From Gemmatimonadota bacterium (GTDB lineage Bacteria > Gemmatimonadota > Gemmatimonadetes > Gemmatimonadales > Gemmatimonadaceae), in contig JAQBQB010000030.1 in NCBI GenBank assembly GCA_028287235.1, positions 1-64,000 on the forward strand: a stretch of 64,000 nt of DNA, given 5' to 3'. Numbering within the stretch: the stretch's first letter is position 1; the number at the start of each line of letters is the position of its first letter. Under the pieces are notes generated by a model. It had not been told where the DNA came from and ran no database searches. It saw only the letters and a program-made list of their open reading frames with translations. Position numbers and translations under genes: made by a program. Shown here in pieces: positions 41,602-50,737 of this stretch.

Positions 41602-42726
41602 TTACGGCTTCTTCGGCTCGTCCCCCGGCCTTCCCTTCAAAAACTGCACGACGATCAAACGCTGCTGCTCGTTGGCGGTGGCGGCGGACTGCGGCCGGCG
41701 AGCGTTCGCATCGAACCGGTTGACCGAGTTGATGCCCGCGATGATCGGAATCGACGACATGATCTCGCCGAAATACGTCACCGCTTCAGTCTCGCGCAGC
41801 CCGGCCACACCGCTGGGAATGCGGCTCAGCCGCACCACGGACCGGCGAATCTGAAAGCTCGCCGGGTCGAGATACATCGAGCCGTTCACGTCGGGATCCC
41901 GGATCTTCGTCGCCGCGACAAAATCCACCCGCAGCATGTCGACACCGTCCACCGTCTCGAGACCGCCGTTATAGAAACAGTGATTCTCGATGAACACCCG
42001 GTCGGCGAAGTGCACGAGCGTGGGGATGTTCATCATCAACGTGCCCCCGAAGAAGCGCGAGCCTGAGCGCGTGATGACCGTGCCGGGCTTGTACGTCCAG
42101 GCGCTGCTGCTCTCGAATCCCACCGTGTCGATGCCGTCGACCTTGACGTCGCCGTTCACCAACGTGGTTGAGAGCGTTCGCTCCACCTGGTACAGATACG
42201 GATACGTTCTCGTGAGCAGGCGGTACTGATCGGCGTTCTGGTGGAGCTGGTCGAACACCGTGGCGAACGCCGAGTCGGCGGCGGCCTTGGGCACACCGGG
42301 ATCTTTGCACTCCGGGTAGCCCCGGACCTGGACCGTAGACAGCCGAACGGCGACGTGTGCCAACTGCACATGAATCGTATCCACGCGGCCGGCGTGGACG
42401 ATCACGGACAGTTCGGCGGGCGAGTAGCCGAGGTGACGCACGCGAAGCAGCACCGGGCCGGCCGGGAGGTCGGAGAGCGTGAACACGCCTTGATCGTTGC
42501 TGAACCGCTCGCGGCCCAGGGCCGGCACCGAGACCACACTATAGGACAGAGGCAGCCCCCCGTCCTTCATCGCGACGATTCCCACGATGCCGCCCGTGGA
42601 GTCGGCGTGCGCCGCTTCGCGCTGGGCCGCCGCGGCCGGGGGCGCAGACAAGCATCCGAGCACCACGCACAGCCTGACCGCCGCGCGGGCGGGCCGTAGA
42701 GCTGTTGCGACGCCGAGGCGAGCCAT
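41602..42726 (-). CDS. Secreted protein with carboxypeptidase-regulatory-like N-terminal domain
   Basis: A 374-residue exported protein. After the signal peptide (about 1-35, AAA-Q), a CarboxypepD_reg-like beta-sandwich (about 45-130) contains GIVAMKDGGLPLSYSVVSV and LPAGPVLLRVRHLGYSPAEL, as in the plug-leading domains of TonB receptors and other Gemmatimonadota secreted proteins. The rest (about 150-374) is strand-rich with a GFESSSAWTYKPGTVI segment and no recognised domain. ATG 42726 is chosen because the signal peptide begins there. It is divergent from the M16 pair. Confidence 0.7.
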   Translation of the reverse strand: MARLGVATALRPARAAVRLCVVLGCLSAPPAAAAQREAAHADSTGGIVGIVAMKDGGLPLSYSVVSVPALGRERFSNDQGVFTLSDLPAGPVLLRVRHLGYSPAELSVIVHAGRVDTIHVQLAHVAVRLSTVQVRGYPECKDPGVPKAAADSAFATVFDQLHQNADQYRLLTRTYPYLYQVERTLSTTLVNGDVKVDGIDTVGFESSSAWTYKPGTVITRSGSRFFGGTLMMNIPTLVHFADRVFIENHCFYNGGLETVDGVDMLRVDFVAATKIRDPDVNGSMYLDPASFQIRRSVVRLSRIPSGVAGLRETEAVTYFGEIMSSIPIIAGINSVNRFDANARRPQSAATANEQQRLIVVQFLKGRPGDEPKKP

Positions 42727-42883
42727 GACGTCAATCTGTGCCGCGCACGGCGAAAGGGAAATGAACTGTTGCCGCCGGCTCAACTCGCCGCGCTCTTTGC
42801 CGATACTCATCGCGATAGTTGCGTTGCCGGCGGCGGCTCGTAAAAGATTGAAGGGTTCGCGCCTCGCTCTCTCCTGGACTCGC

Positions 42884-44368
42884 ATGCATCGACTTCCTCC
42901 TCTCGCGCGCCGCGGCGCTTGGACGTTGTTGGCTACGTTCGCGCTGCTTCCGCTGCCGGTGCCGGTCGCGGCCCAGGTCGCGCCGCCAACCCGTCCGCTC
43001 GCGTACACCCGCGCGGTGCTCGGCAACGGACTGGTCGTGCTGCTCAACGAGGACCACTCGTCGCCGGTCGTAGCCGTCGAGATGCTCTACCGTCTTGGCT
43101 CGAAGGACGAGCCGGCCGGCAAGACCGGGCTGGCGCACCTCTGCGAGCACTTGATGGGCGAGGGTTCGCCCAACGTGACGATGACCAAGCAACTCCTGCT
43201 GTCGGTCGGCGGTTCGTCGACCAGTCCCACGGCCTCTTGGGCCGCCACGGACGAAGACCGCACGCACTACTTCTATACGGTTCCCGCCAACCAGCTCGAG
43301 ACGGCGCTCTGGGCCGAGTCCGACCGCATGGCCGCGCCGCTCACGTTCGCGAACGACGAACATTTGAAGAGCGTTCGGGAGATCGTTCGGCAGGAGCGCG
43401 CGCAGAATCGCGACGGCCGCACGTTCGGCGACGCCGAGCGACTCACGCTCGATCAGTTTTTCGTTGGACAGACGCGCTATCCGCGCGACGCGCTGGGTCC
43501 GATGGCCGATCTCGACCGAACCAGCGCGGCCGACGCGAAGCAGTTCTGTCTTCCGTACTACGTGCCGAACAACGCGGTGCTCGCGCTGAGCGGCGACTTC
43601 AAGACCGCCGACGCGCAGAAGCTGGTGGCGAAGTACTTCGGCTCGATCGCGCGCGGCGTCGTTCCGGCGCATCCGGCCGTGGCGCCAACACCGCTCACGG
43701 CCGAGCGCCGCGTGGTTCTCGAGGACACGCGCGCCCGAGTGCCCGTGCTGCGGTTGGCCTGGTTCACCGCGGGCTTCTCCCAGCCAGACCGGCTGGCGCT
43801 CAATGCCCTCGCGGCGATGCTCGCGCCAACCGATCCGCGCATGCGACAGTTGCTCCCGGGCGCCGACCGCGCCGGTCGTTTATCGAAGCTGCTCGTGTAC
43901 GACCGGCAGCTCGCGACGTCGGTGTCGGCCGGGAATTTCGACATGGAGACGGGCGGCATCTTTCAGATCGAAGTCACGCCGCGCGCCAACGCGCCGATGG
44001 GCCAGATCGAGACGCTCGTCGACAGCGTGCTCACCGACCTCAAGGCGGGTGTCATCGCCGACGCGGAGCTGGCCCCGTATCGAGAGGCCACGACGGTCAT
44101 CGGCGTGACGACGCTGCAGACGCGCGGGGCTCGCGCGGACACACTCGCGCAGGGCGAAGCGTTCGCCGGCGATCCAGTGGCCTACGCCAAGCAGGCCGCG
44201 CGCACGCTCCGGCTATCGCCGGCCGACGTACGCGCCGCCGCGCAAAAATATCTGACCAATGAGCGCGTGGTGATGAGCCTCATTCCAGCGGGCAAGCTGG
44301 ACTTGATCAGCAAGCCCACGCTTCCGTACACCAACGTGACACCTGCGAAGGCGCAGGTGGTGCCGTGA
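42884..44368 (+). CDS. M16-family zinc metallopeptidase (catalytic subunit)
   Basis: A 494-residue peptidase with a signal peptide (about 1-30, AAQ). The inverted zinc motif HLCEH at 85-89, with a downstream Glu in the same domain, makes it a catalytic M16 (pitrilysin/mitochondrial processing peptidase-like) protein. The two halves have M16_N and M16_C folds. It lies two bases before a second M16 gene that lacks the zinc motif, so they form an alpha/beta pair. It should work in the periplasm on small peptides. Confidence 0.9.
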   Translation: MHRLPPLARRGAWTLLATFALLPLPVPVAAQVAPPTRPLAYTRAVLGNGLVVLLNEDHSSPVVAVEMLYRLGSKDEPAGKTGLAHLCEHLMGEGSPNVTMTKQLLLSVGGSSTSPTASWAATDEDRTHYFYTVPANQLETALWAESDRMAAPLTFANDEHLKSVREIVRQERAQNRDGRTFGDAERLTLDQFFVGQTRYPRDALGPMADLDRTSAADAKQFCLPYYVPNNAVLALSGDFKTADAQKLVAKYFGSIARGVVPAHPAVAPTPLTAERRVVLEDTRARVPVLRLAWFTAGFSQPDRLALNALAAMLAPTDPRMRQLLPGADRAGRLSKLLVYDRQLATSVSAGNFDMETGGIFQIEVTPRANAPMGQIETLVDSVLTDLKAGVIADAELAPYREATTVIGVTTLQTRGARADTLAQGEAFAGDPVAYAKQAARTLRLSPADVRAAAQKYLTNERVVMSLIPAGKLDLISKPTLPYTNVTPAKAQVVP

Positions 44369-44369
44369 C

Positions 44370-45824
44370 ATGAGTATTTCGTCAATGCGAATTCGCTCGA
44401 TGGTTTCGGCCGCCGCCGCGCTGGCGCTTGCGCTCCTGCCGACGCGGGTCGCGCAGGGCCAGAAGCTCGATCGCTCGATTCGCCCGCTAGCGCCGGCCTA
44501 CAAGGCGCCGGTGTTTCCCGCGGTGAACGTACACACGCTGCCGAACGGGCTGCGTGTGGCGATCGTCGAGAATCACGCCCTTCCGATCGTCGGCGTTCGC
44601 GCGGTGCTGTCGTTCGATTCCACGGCGGATGCTCCCGGGAAGGAAGGAGTGTACGCGGTGACGCTCGGAATGCTGCGCGAAGGCACGACGTCGCGGAGCG
44701 CCGAACAGATCGCGACGCTGGTCGGATCGCTCGGCAGCGATGTGAGTCCAACGCGCTTCACCACCGTCACGGCGAGTGCCGATCGCTCACTCGCGTTGAT
44801 GGCCGACATGTTGACGCACCCGGCCTTTCCGAGCGACGCGCTCGAGCGCCGGAAGGCGATGCAGGCGACTGCCGTGCAGCGCCAACTCCAGTCGCCCGGC
44901 ACCGCGCCTCGCCGCGCGCTGTTCGCGGCGATGTTCGGCGCGGCGCATCCGGTCGCGCGCTCCGTGCTCGGCAGCGACGCGACCGTCAAGTCGATCACGC
45001 GCGACGACGTGGCGAACTTCTATGGCGAGTACTTCCGGCCCGAGAACGTGACGCTGGTGGTCGTCGGCGACGTTCGGAGCGCCGACGTGCTCGCCTCCGT
45101 CGCGCGGTTGTTCGGCCCGTGGCAGGGTCACGGCTCGCCGTACGCCATTCGCGCCGAGCCCGCAGCGGCGCCTTCGGCGACGACCATTTATCTGATCGAC
45201 CGTCCGAACGCGCAGCAGGCGTACGCATACGTGGGGCAACTCGGCCCGAGTCACTCGGCGGCCGACGTACCGGCGATGGAAGCCCTCGCGCCCATCCTTG
45301 GCTTCGGTGCGCAGAGCCGCCTCGCGAGAAACATTCGCGAGCGTCACGCATACATGTATTCGGGAACGCTATACGCCTTGAGCTGGCAGCCGGAGCCGCG
45401 GCCGTCGATGCTCTATGGCTCGGGCGCGTTCGCGCCGATCAAGACGGACAGCGCGTTGGCCGAATGGATCTCCGAGCTCAAGGCGATCCGCGCCGACCGG
45501 CCGCCCACGCCGGAAGAGATGGCGAGCGCGCGGGCGGCGATCAACAACAACCTGTCGACCGCTCTCGAGACGGTGGACCGATTGGCCGATCGCTTGGCCA
45601 CGTACGCGCACGCCGGAATTCCGCTCGACTTCGACAATCGATTGGCGCGCAGTGCGGCGACTCTGTCATCGGCCGATGTTCGCGCGGCGGCCGCGGCGCA
45701 CATCGATCCGGAGCACCTCGCGATCGTCGTCGCCGGAGATCGGGTGAGCTTGGAGCCAACGCTCCGCGCGCTGAAAGTCGGGCCGGTGGTTGTGGTTGAC
45801 GAGAGCGGGAAGCGACTGCCGTAA
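44370..45824 (+). CDS. M16-family protein lacking the zinc motif (non-catalytic partner)
   Basis: A 484-residue protein with a signal peptide (about 1-30). The usual HxxEH position reads GVYAVTLGMLREGT, so zinc binding is lost. The fold otherwise matches M16, with FYGEYFRPENVTLVVVGDV and a C-terminal repeat. In heterodimeric M16 enzymes the inactive subunit supplies the substrate chamber. It pairs with the preceding active gene, which starts the operon. Confidence 0.88.
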   Translation: MSISSMRIRSMVSAAAALALALLPTRVAQGQKLDRSIRPLAPAYKAPVFPAVNVHTLPNGLRVAIVENHALPIVGVRAVLSFDSTADAPGKEGVYAVTLGMLREGTTSRSAEQIATLVGSLGSDVSPTRFTTVTASADRSLALMADMLTHPAFPSDALERRKAMQATAVQRQLQSPGTAPRRALFAAMFGAAHPVARSVLGSDATVKSITRDDVANFYGEYFRPENVTLVVVGDVRSADVLASVARLFGPWQGHGSPYAIRAEPAAAPSATTIYLIDRPNAQQAYAYVGQLGPSHSAADVPAMEALAPILGFGAQSRLARNIRERHAYMYSGTLYALSWQPEPRPSMLYGSGAFAPIKTDSALAEWISELKAIRADRPPTPEEMASARAAINNNLSTALETVDRLADRLATYAHAGIPLDFDNRLARSAATLSSADVRAAAAAHIDPEHLAIVVAGDRVSLEPTLRALKVGPVVVVDESGKRLP

Positions 45825-45843
45825 AGGAAATACGCAGCTCGCG

Positions 45844-47046
45844 CTATTTCACGAACTCGATCGTCACGCCCGACCTGATCGCCCCGGCGAGTCTCGCGGC
45901 GTCCCAGTTCGTGAGACGCACGCAGCCATGTGAGCTGGCGAGCCCGATGGTGTGCGGGAGCGGCGTGCCGTGAATGCCGACGTGCTCCTTGGTCGTCGCG
46001 ATCCACACGACACCCACGGGCGAGTTGGGGCCAGGCGGCAGCGTCGCCTTCGGGCGCGAATCGGGGACGTCGGAGTAGAGCGTGGGGTTGTAGTGAAACA
46101 CCGGATGCCACTGCACGCCGTCGACCTTGTAGATGCCGCTCGGCGACGGATCGTATTCCGATCCCACGGTCGTCGGAAAGTGGAAGACGACTGAGCCGTC
46201 GGCCGCGAGGGCGTGCAAATACCGGCCGTCCTTCGCGACGTGAATCTTCGTGATCGGCTTCACGCCGACCGTCTTCACCAATTTCTCGGCATTGAACGGC
46301 TCGACGTTCGGCACCCAGATCTCGGTGCCCGCTTTGGGGCTGACGAAGCTCACCGTGGGGTTGAGTCTGCGGAGGACGTCGGTGATCGTATGAAAACGCT
46401 CATCGAGCATCTCGAGCGCCGACGCGTAGCACTCGCACGGCAGCTTCTCCTGGTCGTAGACGCTGTTCGGCACCCAGAAGTAGGGGCCGGCCACGTCTTC
46501 CTCCGTGAGCGTGTACGTCACCGCCGCATCGGTTCTGCCGACCTTCTCGACGAGCTTGTCGTACGTCGGCTTGTCGAGTTTTCCGGTCGCGGGTAGGCCG
46601 TTTTCCTCCTGGAAGAAGTACACGGCCTTGGCCACGTTCTGTCCCGTCTTGCCGTTCAACACGCCGGTGGAGAAGTGCGCGCGATCCAGCATCACCTGCG
46701 CGCGAAGGATGGCTGGCCCCTCGGGGTCGTCGAGCAACTCGGCGGTCGGTTCGTCGTTCACCGTAGCCGGAGAGATGGCCGCCAAACCGGTCGGCGCCGC
46801 GGCCGGCGGCGCGCGGCGTACGGCGACGGGTTGTGCGATTGGCGCGGCGGCCGCAGGCGACGCATACGAGTGTTCCTGAACGTCGGCGCGCGCCGAAATG
46901 CGCCAGGATGTGTCGCCGGCTGGGGAGATAGGCGATAAATCCGCAACGTCGCGCTCGCTCTCAGGCGTGACAACGGAGACGGGACGGGTCTGACAGGCGG
47001 CCGTTGCGGCCAACACGATGAAAACGAGCGAACGAATCCTCTGCAT
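45844..47046 (-). CDS. L,D-transpeptidase (YkuD) lipoprotein
   Basis: A 400-residue protein with a lipobox (TAACQT, Cys 18), a Pro/Ala linker, and a peptidoglycan-binding-like helix bundle (about 105-165, with VMLDRAHFSTGVLNGKTGQN). A LysM-like segment (about 215-250) precedes the YkuD catalytic domain (about 260-400). The HGCVR motif is at 373-377 with catalytic Cys 375, and an upstream IHGT is present. It would form 3-3 crosslinks or attach proteins to peptidoglycan. GGAGGA precedes the ATG. Confidence 0.9.
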   Translation of the reverse strand: MQRIRSLVFIVLAATAACQTRPVSVVTPESERDVADLSPISPAGDTSWRISARADVQEHSYASPAAAAPIAQPVAVRRAPPAAAPTGLAAISPATVNDEPTAELLDDPEGPAILRAQVMLDRAHFSTGVLNGKTGQNVAKAVYFFQEENGLPATGKLDKPTYDKLVEKVGRTDAAVTYTLTEEDVAGPYFWVPNSVYDQEKLPCECYASALEMLDERFHTITDVLRRLNPTVSFVSPKAGTEIWVPNVEPFNAEKLVKTVGVKPITKIHVAKDGRYLHALAADGSVVFHFPTTVGSEYDPSPSGIYKVDGVQWHPVFHYNPTLYSDVPDSRPKATLPPGPNSPVGVVWIATTKEHVGIHGTPLPHTIGLASSHGCVRLTNWDAARLAGAIRSGVTIEFVK

Positions 47047-47196
47047 CTAATTCCTCCAAGTCGATGCAGAGATGGACTTTCACGATTCGTACCGGAGCGC
47101 CGCCGGCTCTCGTCACGGCCGGCTCCGGCGGGTACATTGCACGGACGGGCCGGACGGACCTCGCGCGCCCGTTCACGTGCCGATTTGGTGGCTCAG

Positions 47197-48258
47197 ATGA
47201 CCGCGAAACCCAACCTCGAATCGATTCCGCGGGGCGCAGCGCCGGCCACGCGTGAGTCTGCCTCCCGGCCGACCCTGGTTCCACCGACGCGTCCGCTCCC
47301 TGACGATCACGTCGAACGAAATCCCGGCACGCCGCTCGACCTCGATTTCGTTCGCTCCATCCGGGTGAACCGAAGTGCCGTGGAGCGCCGCTCCGCGACC
47401 ATTCCCACCCGCCGCACGGTCAAGAAAGAATGGCAGGCGGCCTGGCTGTTGCGCGCGATCACCTTGATCGATCTCACGACGCTCTCCGGCGACGACACGC
47501 CCGGAAACGTTCGCCGCTTGTGCGCCAAGGCGCGCCACCCGCTTCGCGACGACGTCGCCGAATCGCTCGGCGTCGGCGAGCTGGGCATCAAGGTCGGTGC
47601 GGTGTGCGTGTACCACTCGCTCGTGAAAACGGCCGTCGCCGCACTCGACGGATCGGGCATTCCCGTCGCGGCGGTCTCGACCGGATTTCCTGCCGGCCTG
47701 AGTCCGATCAAACAGCGGATCGAAGAGATCCACGCGTCCGTCGCCGACGGCGCGAAAGAGATCGACATCGTCATCACGCGCGCGCACGTGCTCACGGGTA
47801 ACTACGAAGCACTCTACGACGAGGTGCGCCGCTTTCGCGAAGCGTGCGGCGATGCGCACATGAAGGCAATTCTCGCCACCGGCGAGCTGGCGACGCTCGG
47901 CAACGTGGCGCGCGCGAGCATGGTGGCAATGCAGGCCGGCGCGGACTTCATCAAGACGTCCACCGGCAAGGAAGGAGTGAACGCGACCATTCCTTTCGGG
48001 CTCGTGATGGATCGCATGATCCGCGAGTACTTCGAGCAGACCGGCTACGCCGTGGGCTTCAAGCCTGCGGGGGGAATTCGAACCGCCAAGACCGCGCTCG
48101 AGTTCTTGTTTTTGATGAAAGAGGAGTTGGGCGACCGCTGGCTGAAGCCGGACCTCTTCCGCTTCGGCGCGAGCTCGCTGCTCACCGACATCGAGCGGCA
48201 GCTCGAGCACTTCACGACCGGGCGCTACGCAGCGGCCCACCGCCACCCGATGCCATGA
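47197..48258 (+). CDS. deoC: Deoxyribose-phosphate aldolase
   Basis: A 353-residue class-I aldolase splitting deoxyribose-5-phosphate into glyceraldehyde-3-phosphate and acetaldehyde. The Schiff-base lysine is in ADFIKTSTGKEG (residue 253), with VGFKPAGGIRT and MKAILATGEL around the site. The first 95 residues are a polar extension not needed for the barrel. ATG 47197 is preferred over upstream in-frame starts. It overlaps the aldehyde dehydrogenase by ATGA, so acetaldehyde can be handed to it. Confidence 0.92.
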   Translation: MTAKPNLESIPRGAAPATRESASRPTLVPPTRPLPDDHVERNPGTPLDLDFVRSIRVNRSAVERRSATIPTRRTVKKEWQAAWLLRAITLIDLTTLSGDDTPGNVRRLCAKARHPLRDDVAESLGVGELGIKVGAVCVYHSLVKTAVAALDGSGIPVAAVSTGFPAGLSPIKQRIEEIHASVADGAKEIDIVITRAHVLTGNYEALYDEVRRFREACGDAHMKAILATGELATLGNVARASMVAMQAGADFIKTSTGKEGVNATIPFGLVMDRMIREYFEQTGYAVGFKPAGGIRTAKTALEFLFLMKEELGDRWLKPDLFRFGASSLLTDIERQLEHFTTGRYAAAHRHPMP

Positions 48259-50642
48259 CCATGACGACCGTAGCGGAAATTTTCGAGACGATGGAGTACG
48301 GGCCCGCGCCGGAGAGCGACAAGGAAGCGCTCGCCTGGCTCGCGAAGCACGAGCGCGTATTCGGCCATTTCATCGACGGTACGTGGACGGAGCCGGGCAC
48401 GGTGTTCGACGTCATCAATCCGGCGACGAGCGCCGTGATCGCGCGCGTCACCGACGGCACGAAGACAGACGTCGACGCGGCGGTGGCCGCCGCACGCGCC
48501 GCGCTGCCGGCATGGAAAGCGCTGACGCCTCATGCCCGCGCCCGGCACATCTATGCCATTGCCCGCGGCGTTCAAAAACACTCGCGGCTCCTCGCGGTGC
48601 TGGAGAGTATGGACAACGGCAAGTCCATTCGCGAGACGCGCGACATCGACATTCCGCTCGTTGCCCGGCACTTCTACCACCACGCCGGGTGGGCGCAGCT
48701 CATCGAGAGCGAGTTCCCCGGCTACGAGGCAATCGGCGTCGTGGGTCAGATCATTCCGTGGAACTTCCCGCTGCTCATGCTCGCGTGGAAGATCGCGCCG
48801 GCATTAGCAGGTGGTAATACCATTGTTCTAAAGCCCGCCGAGTTCACGCCGCTCACCGCGCTGGCGTTCGCGGAGATCGTGCAGGAGGCCGGGCTCCCTG
48901 CCGGTGTGATCAACATCGTGAACGGCCACGGCGAAACGGGCGCGGCGATCGTAAACCACCCCGACGTCGACAAGATCGCGTTCACGGGTTCGACCGAAGT
49001 GGGGCGCATCATCCGCAAGGCGACGGCGGGTTCGGGCAAGAAGCTCAGCCTCGAGCTGGGCGGCAAGAGCCCGTTCATCGTGTACGACGACGCGGATCTC
49101 GACAGCGTCGTGGAAGGAGTCGTCGACGCCATCTGGTTCAACCAGGGCCAGGTGTGCTGCGCCGGCTCGCGCTTGCTCGTGCAGGAGGGCGTGGCCGACC
49201 GGCTCGTCCAGAAGCTCCGCGCTCGGATGGAGAAGCTCCGCCTCGGCTCTCCGCTCGACAAAGCGGTGGACATGGGCGCGATCGTGGCGCCCGTCCAGCT
49301 CGAGCGCATCAGGGAGCTCGTCCAGCAGGGTGTCACTGAAGGGGCGACGATGTGGCAGCCGTCGTGGGCCTGCCCCACGGAGGGTTGCTTCTACCCGCCA
49401 ACGCTCTTCACCGACGTTCAACCCTCGTCGACAATTGCCCAAGTCGAGATCTTCGGTCCGGTGCTCGTCACGATGACCTTCCGCACGCCGGAGGAATCGG
49501 TCGCGATCGCGAACAACACGCCCTACGGCCTGGCGGCCAGCGTGTGGACGGAGAGCATCAACCTCGCCCTCGACATCGCGCCCAAGATCAAGGCGGGCGT
49601 GGTGTGGATCAACTCCACCAACCTGTTCGACGCCGCCGCGGGGTTCGGCGGGTATCGCGAGAGTGGGTTTGGTCGGGAGGGCGGACGGGAGGGGATGTAT
49701 GAGTATGTGAAACGGGAAGTGCGAAGGGGGAAGAGGGACGGCGGAACGTCCAAGCGCGCCGTGCCCACTCGCAACACACAAAGGGCCTCCCTTCCCTCGA
49801 TCGACCGCACCCCCAAGCTCTTCATCGGCGGCAAGCAGGCGCGGCCGGATTCCGGGTACACGCGCCGCGTGTATTCGCCGAGTGGCGAGCTGGTTGGCGA
49901 GGCGCCGGAAGGGAATCGCAAGGATGTCCGCAACGCGGTCGAGGCGGCGCATGCGGCCGCCGGCAAGTGGGCCCGGTCGACCGGGCATAACCGCGCGCAG
50001 ATTCTGTACTACATCGCCGAGAACCTGTCCGTGCGCGCCGAAGAGCTCGCGAGCCGGATCGACGCGATGACGGGCGGCGGCCTGAGGCGCGCGCGGCAGG
50101 AAGTGGACGCGTCGGTCTCGCGCCTCTTCACGTACGCGGCGTGGGCCGACAAGTACGACGGCGCGGTGCACAGCGTGCCGATTCGCGGCGTGGCGATCGC
50201 CATGAACGAGCCGATCGGTGTCATGGGGCTCGCCTGCCCCGACGAGCTTCCGCTCCTCGGGATGATCTCGCTCGTCGCGCCGGCGATCGCGGCCGGCAAC
50301 ACGACGATCGTCGTGCCGTCGGAGGCGCATCCACTCGCGGCGACCGATTTCTATGGCGTGCTCGAGACTTCCGACCTTCCGGACGGCGTGGTCAACATCG
50401 TCACCGGCGACAAGAACGCGCTGGCGAAGGTTCTCGCCGAACACGACGCCGTCGACGCCGTGTGGTACTTCGGCGCGCGCGAAGGCGTGACGATGGTGGA
50501 GCTGGCGTCGGCGTCGAACATGAAGCGGACGTGGGCCAGCTGGCACGACCGCGACTGGCTCGACGCGAACGACGGAGAAGGCCGCGAGTTCCTGCGCGCG
50601 GCCACGCACGTGAAGAACATCTGGGTGCCGTACGGCGAGTGA
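48255..50642 (+). CDS. ALDH16-like double aldehyde dehydrogenase
   Basis: A 795-residue tandem enzyme. The first ALDH unit (about 1-480) is complete: VVGQIIPWNFPLLMLAWK, LELGGKSPF with the catalytic Glu, and Cys 301 in NQGQVCCAGS. The second unit (about 490-795) keeps the NAD-domain plan but lacks a catalytic Cys and ends early, as in ALDH16 proteins where it helps to assemble the dimer. A Lys/Arg-rich linker (about 475-525) joins them. Co-translation with deoC suggests oxidation of acetaldehyde to acetate in deoxyribose catabolism. Confidence 0.88.
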   Translation: MTMTTVAEIFETMEYGPAPESDKEALAWLAKHERVFGHFIDGTWTEPGTVFDVINPATSAVIARVTDGTKTDVDAAVAAARAALPAWKALTPHARARHIYAIARGVQKHSRLLAVLESMDNGKSIRETRDIDIPLVARHFYHHAGWAQLIESEFPGYEAIGVVGQIIPWNFPLLMLAWKIAPALAGGNTIVLKPAEFTPLTALAFAEIVQEAGLPAGVINIVNGHGETGAAIVNHPDVDKIAFTGSTEVGRIIRKATAGSGKKLSLELGGKSPFIVYDDADLDSVVEGVVDAIWFNQGQVCCAGSRLLVQEGVADRLVQKLRARMEKLRLGSPLDKAVDMGAIVAPVQLERIRELVQQGVTEGATMWQPSWACPTEGCFYPPTLFTDVQPSSTIAQVEIFGPVLVTMTFRTPEESVAIANNTPYGLAASVWTESINLALDIAPKIKAGVVWINSTNLFDAAAGFGGYRESGFGREGGREGMYEYVKREVRRGKRDGGTSKRAVPTRNTQRASLPSIDRTPKLFIGGKQARPDSGYTRRVYSPSGELVGEAPEGNRKDVRNAVEAAHAAAGKWARSTGHNRAQILYYIAENLSVRAEELASRIDAMTGGGLRRARQEVDASVSRLFTYAAWADKYDGAVHSVPIRGVAIAMNEPIGVMGLACPDELPLLGMISLVAPAIAAGNTTIVVPSEAHPLAATDFYGVLETSDLPDGVVNIVTGDKNALAKVLAEHDAVDAVWYFGAREGVTMVELASASNMKRTWASWHDRDWLDANDGEGREFLRAATHVKNIWVPYGE

Positions 50643-50737
50643 TCGCGGCCGCCGGGGGCCGGCTCGTTAGAGATCTTGTACGATTGCACGATCGTTGATC
50701 CAACTTCGCGAGCTCACTCCCTCTGGCGGTGCGCGGT

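Noticed and set aside
49690-49800. Insertion element in the linker between the two ALDH units
   Set aside because: The composition is locally unusual and basic, but the reading frame is intact and no repeat borders are seen; a variable linker is sufficient.
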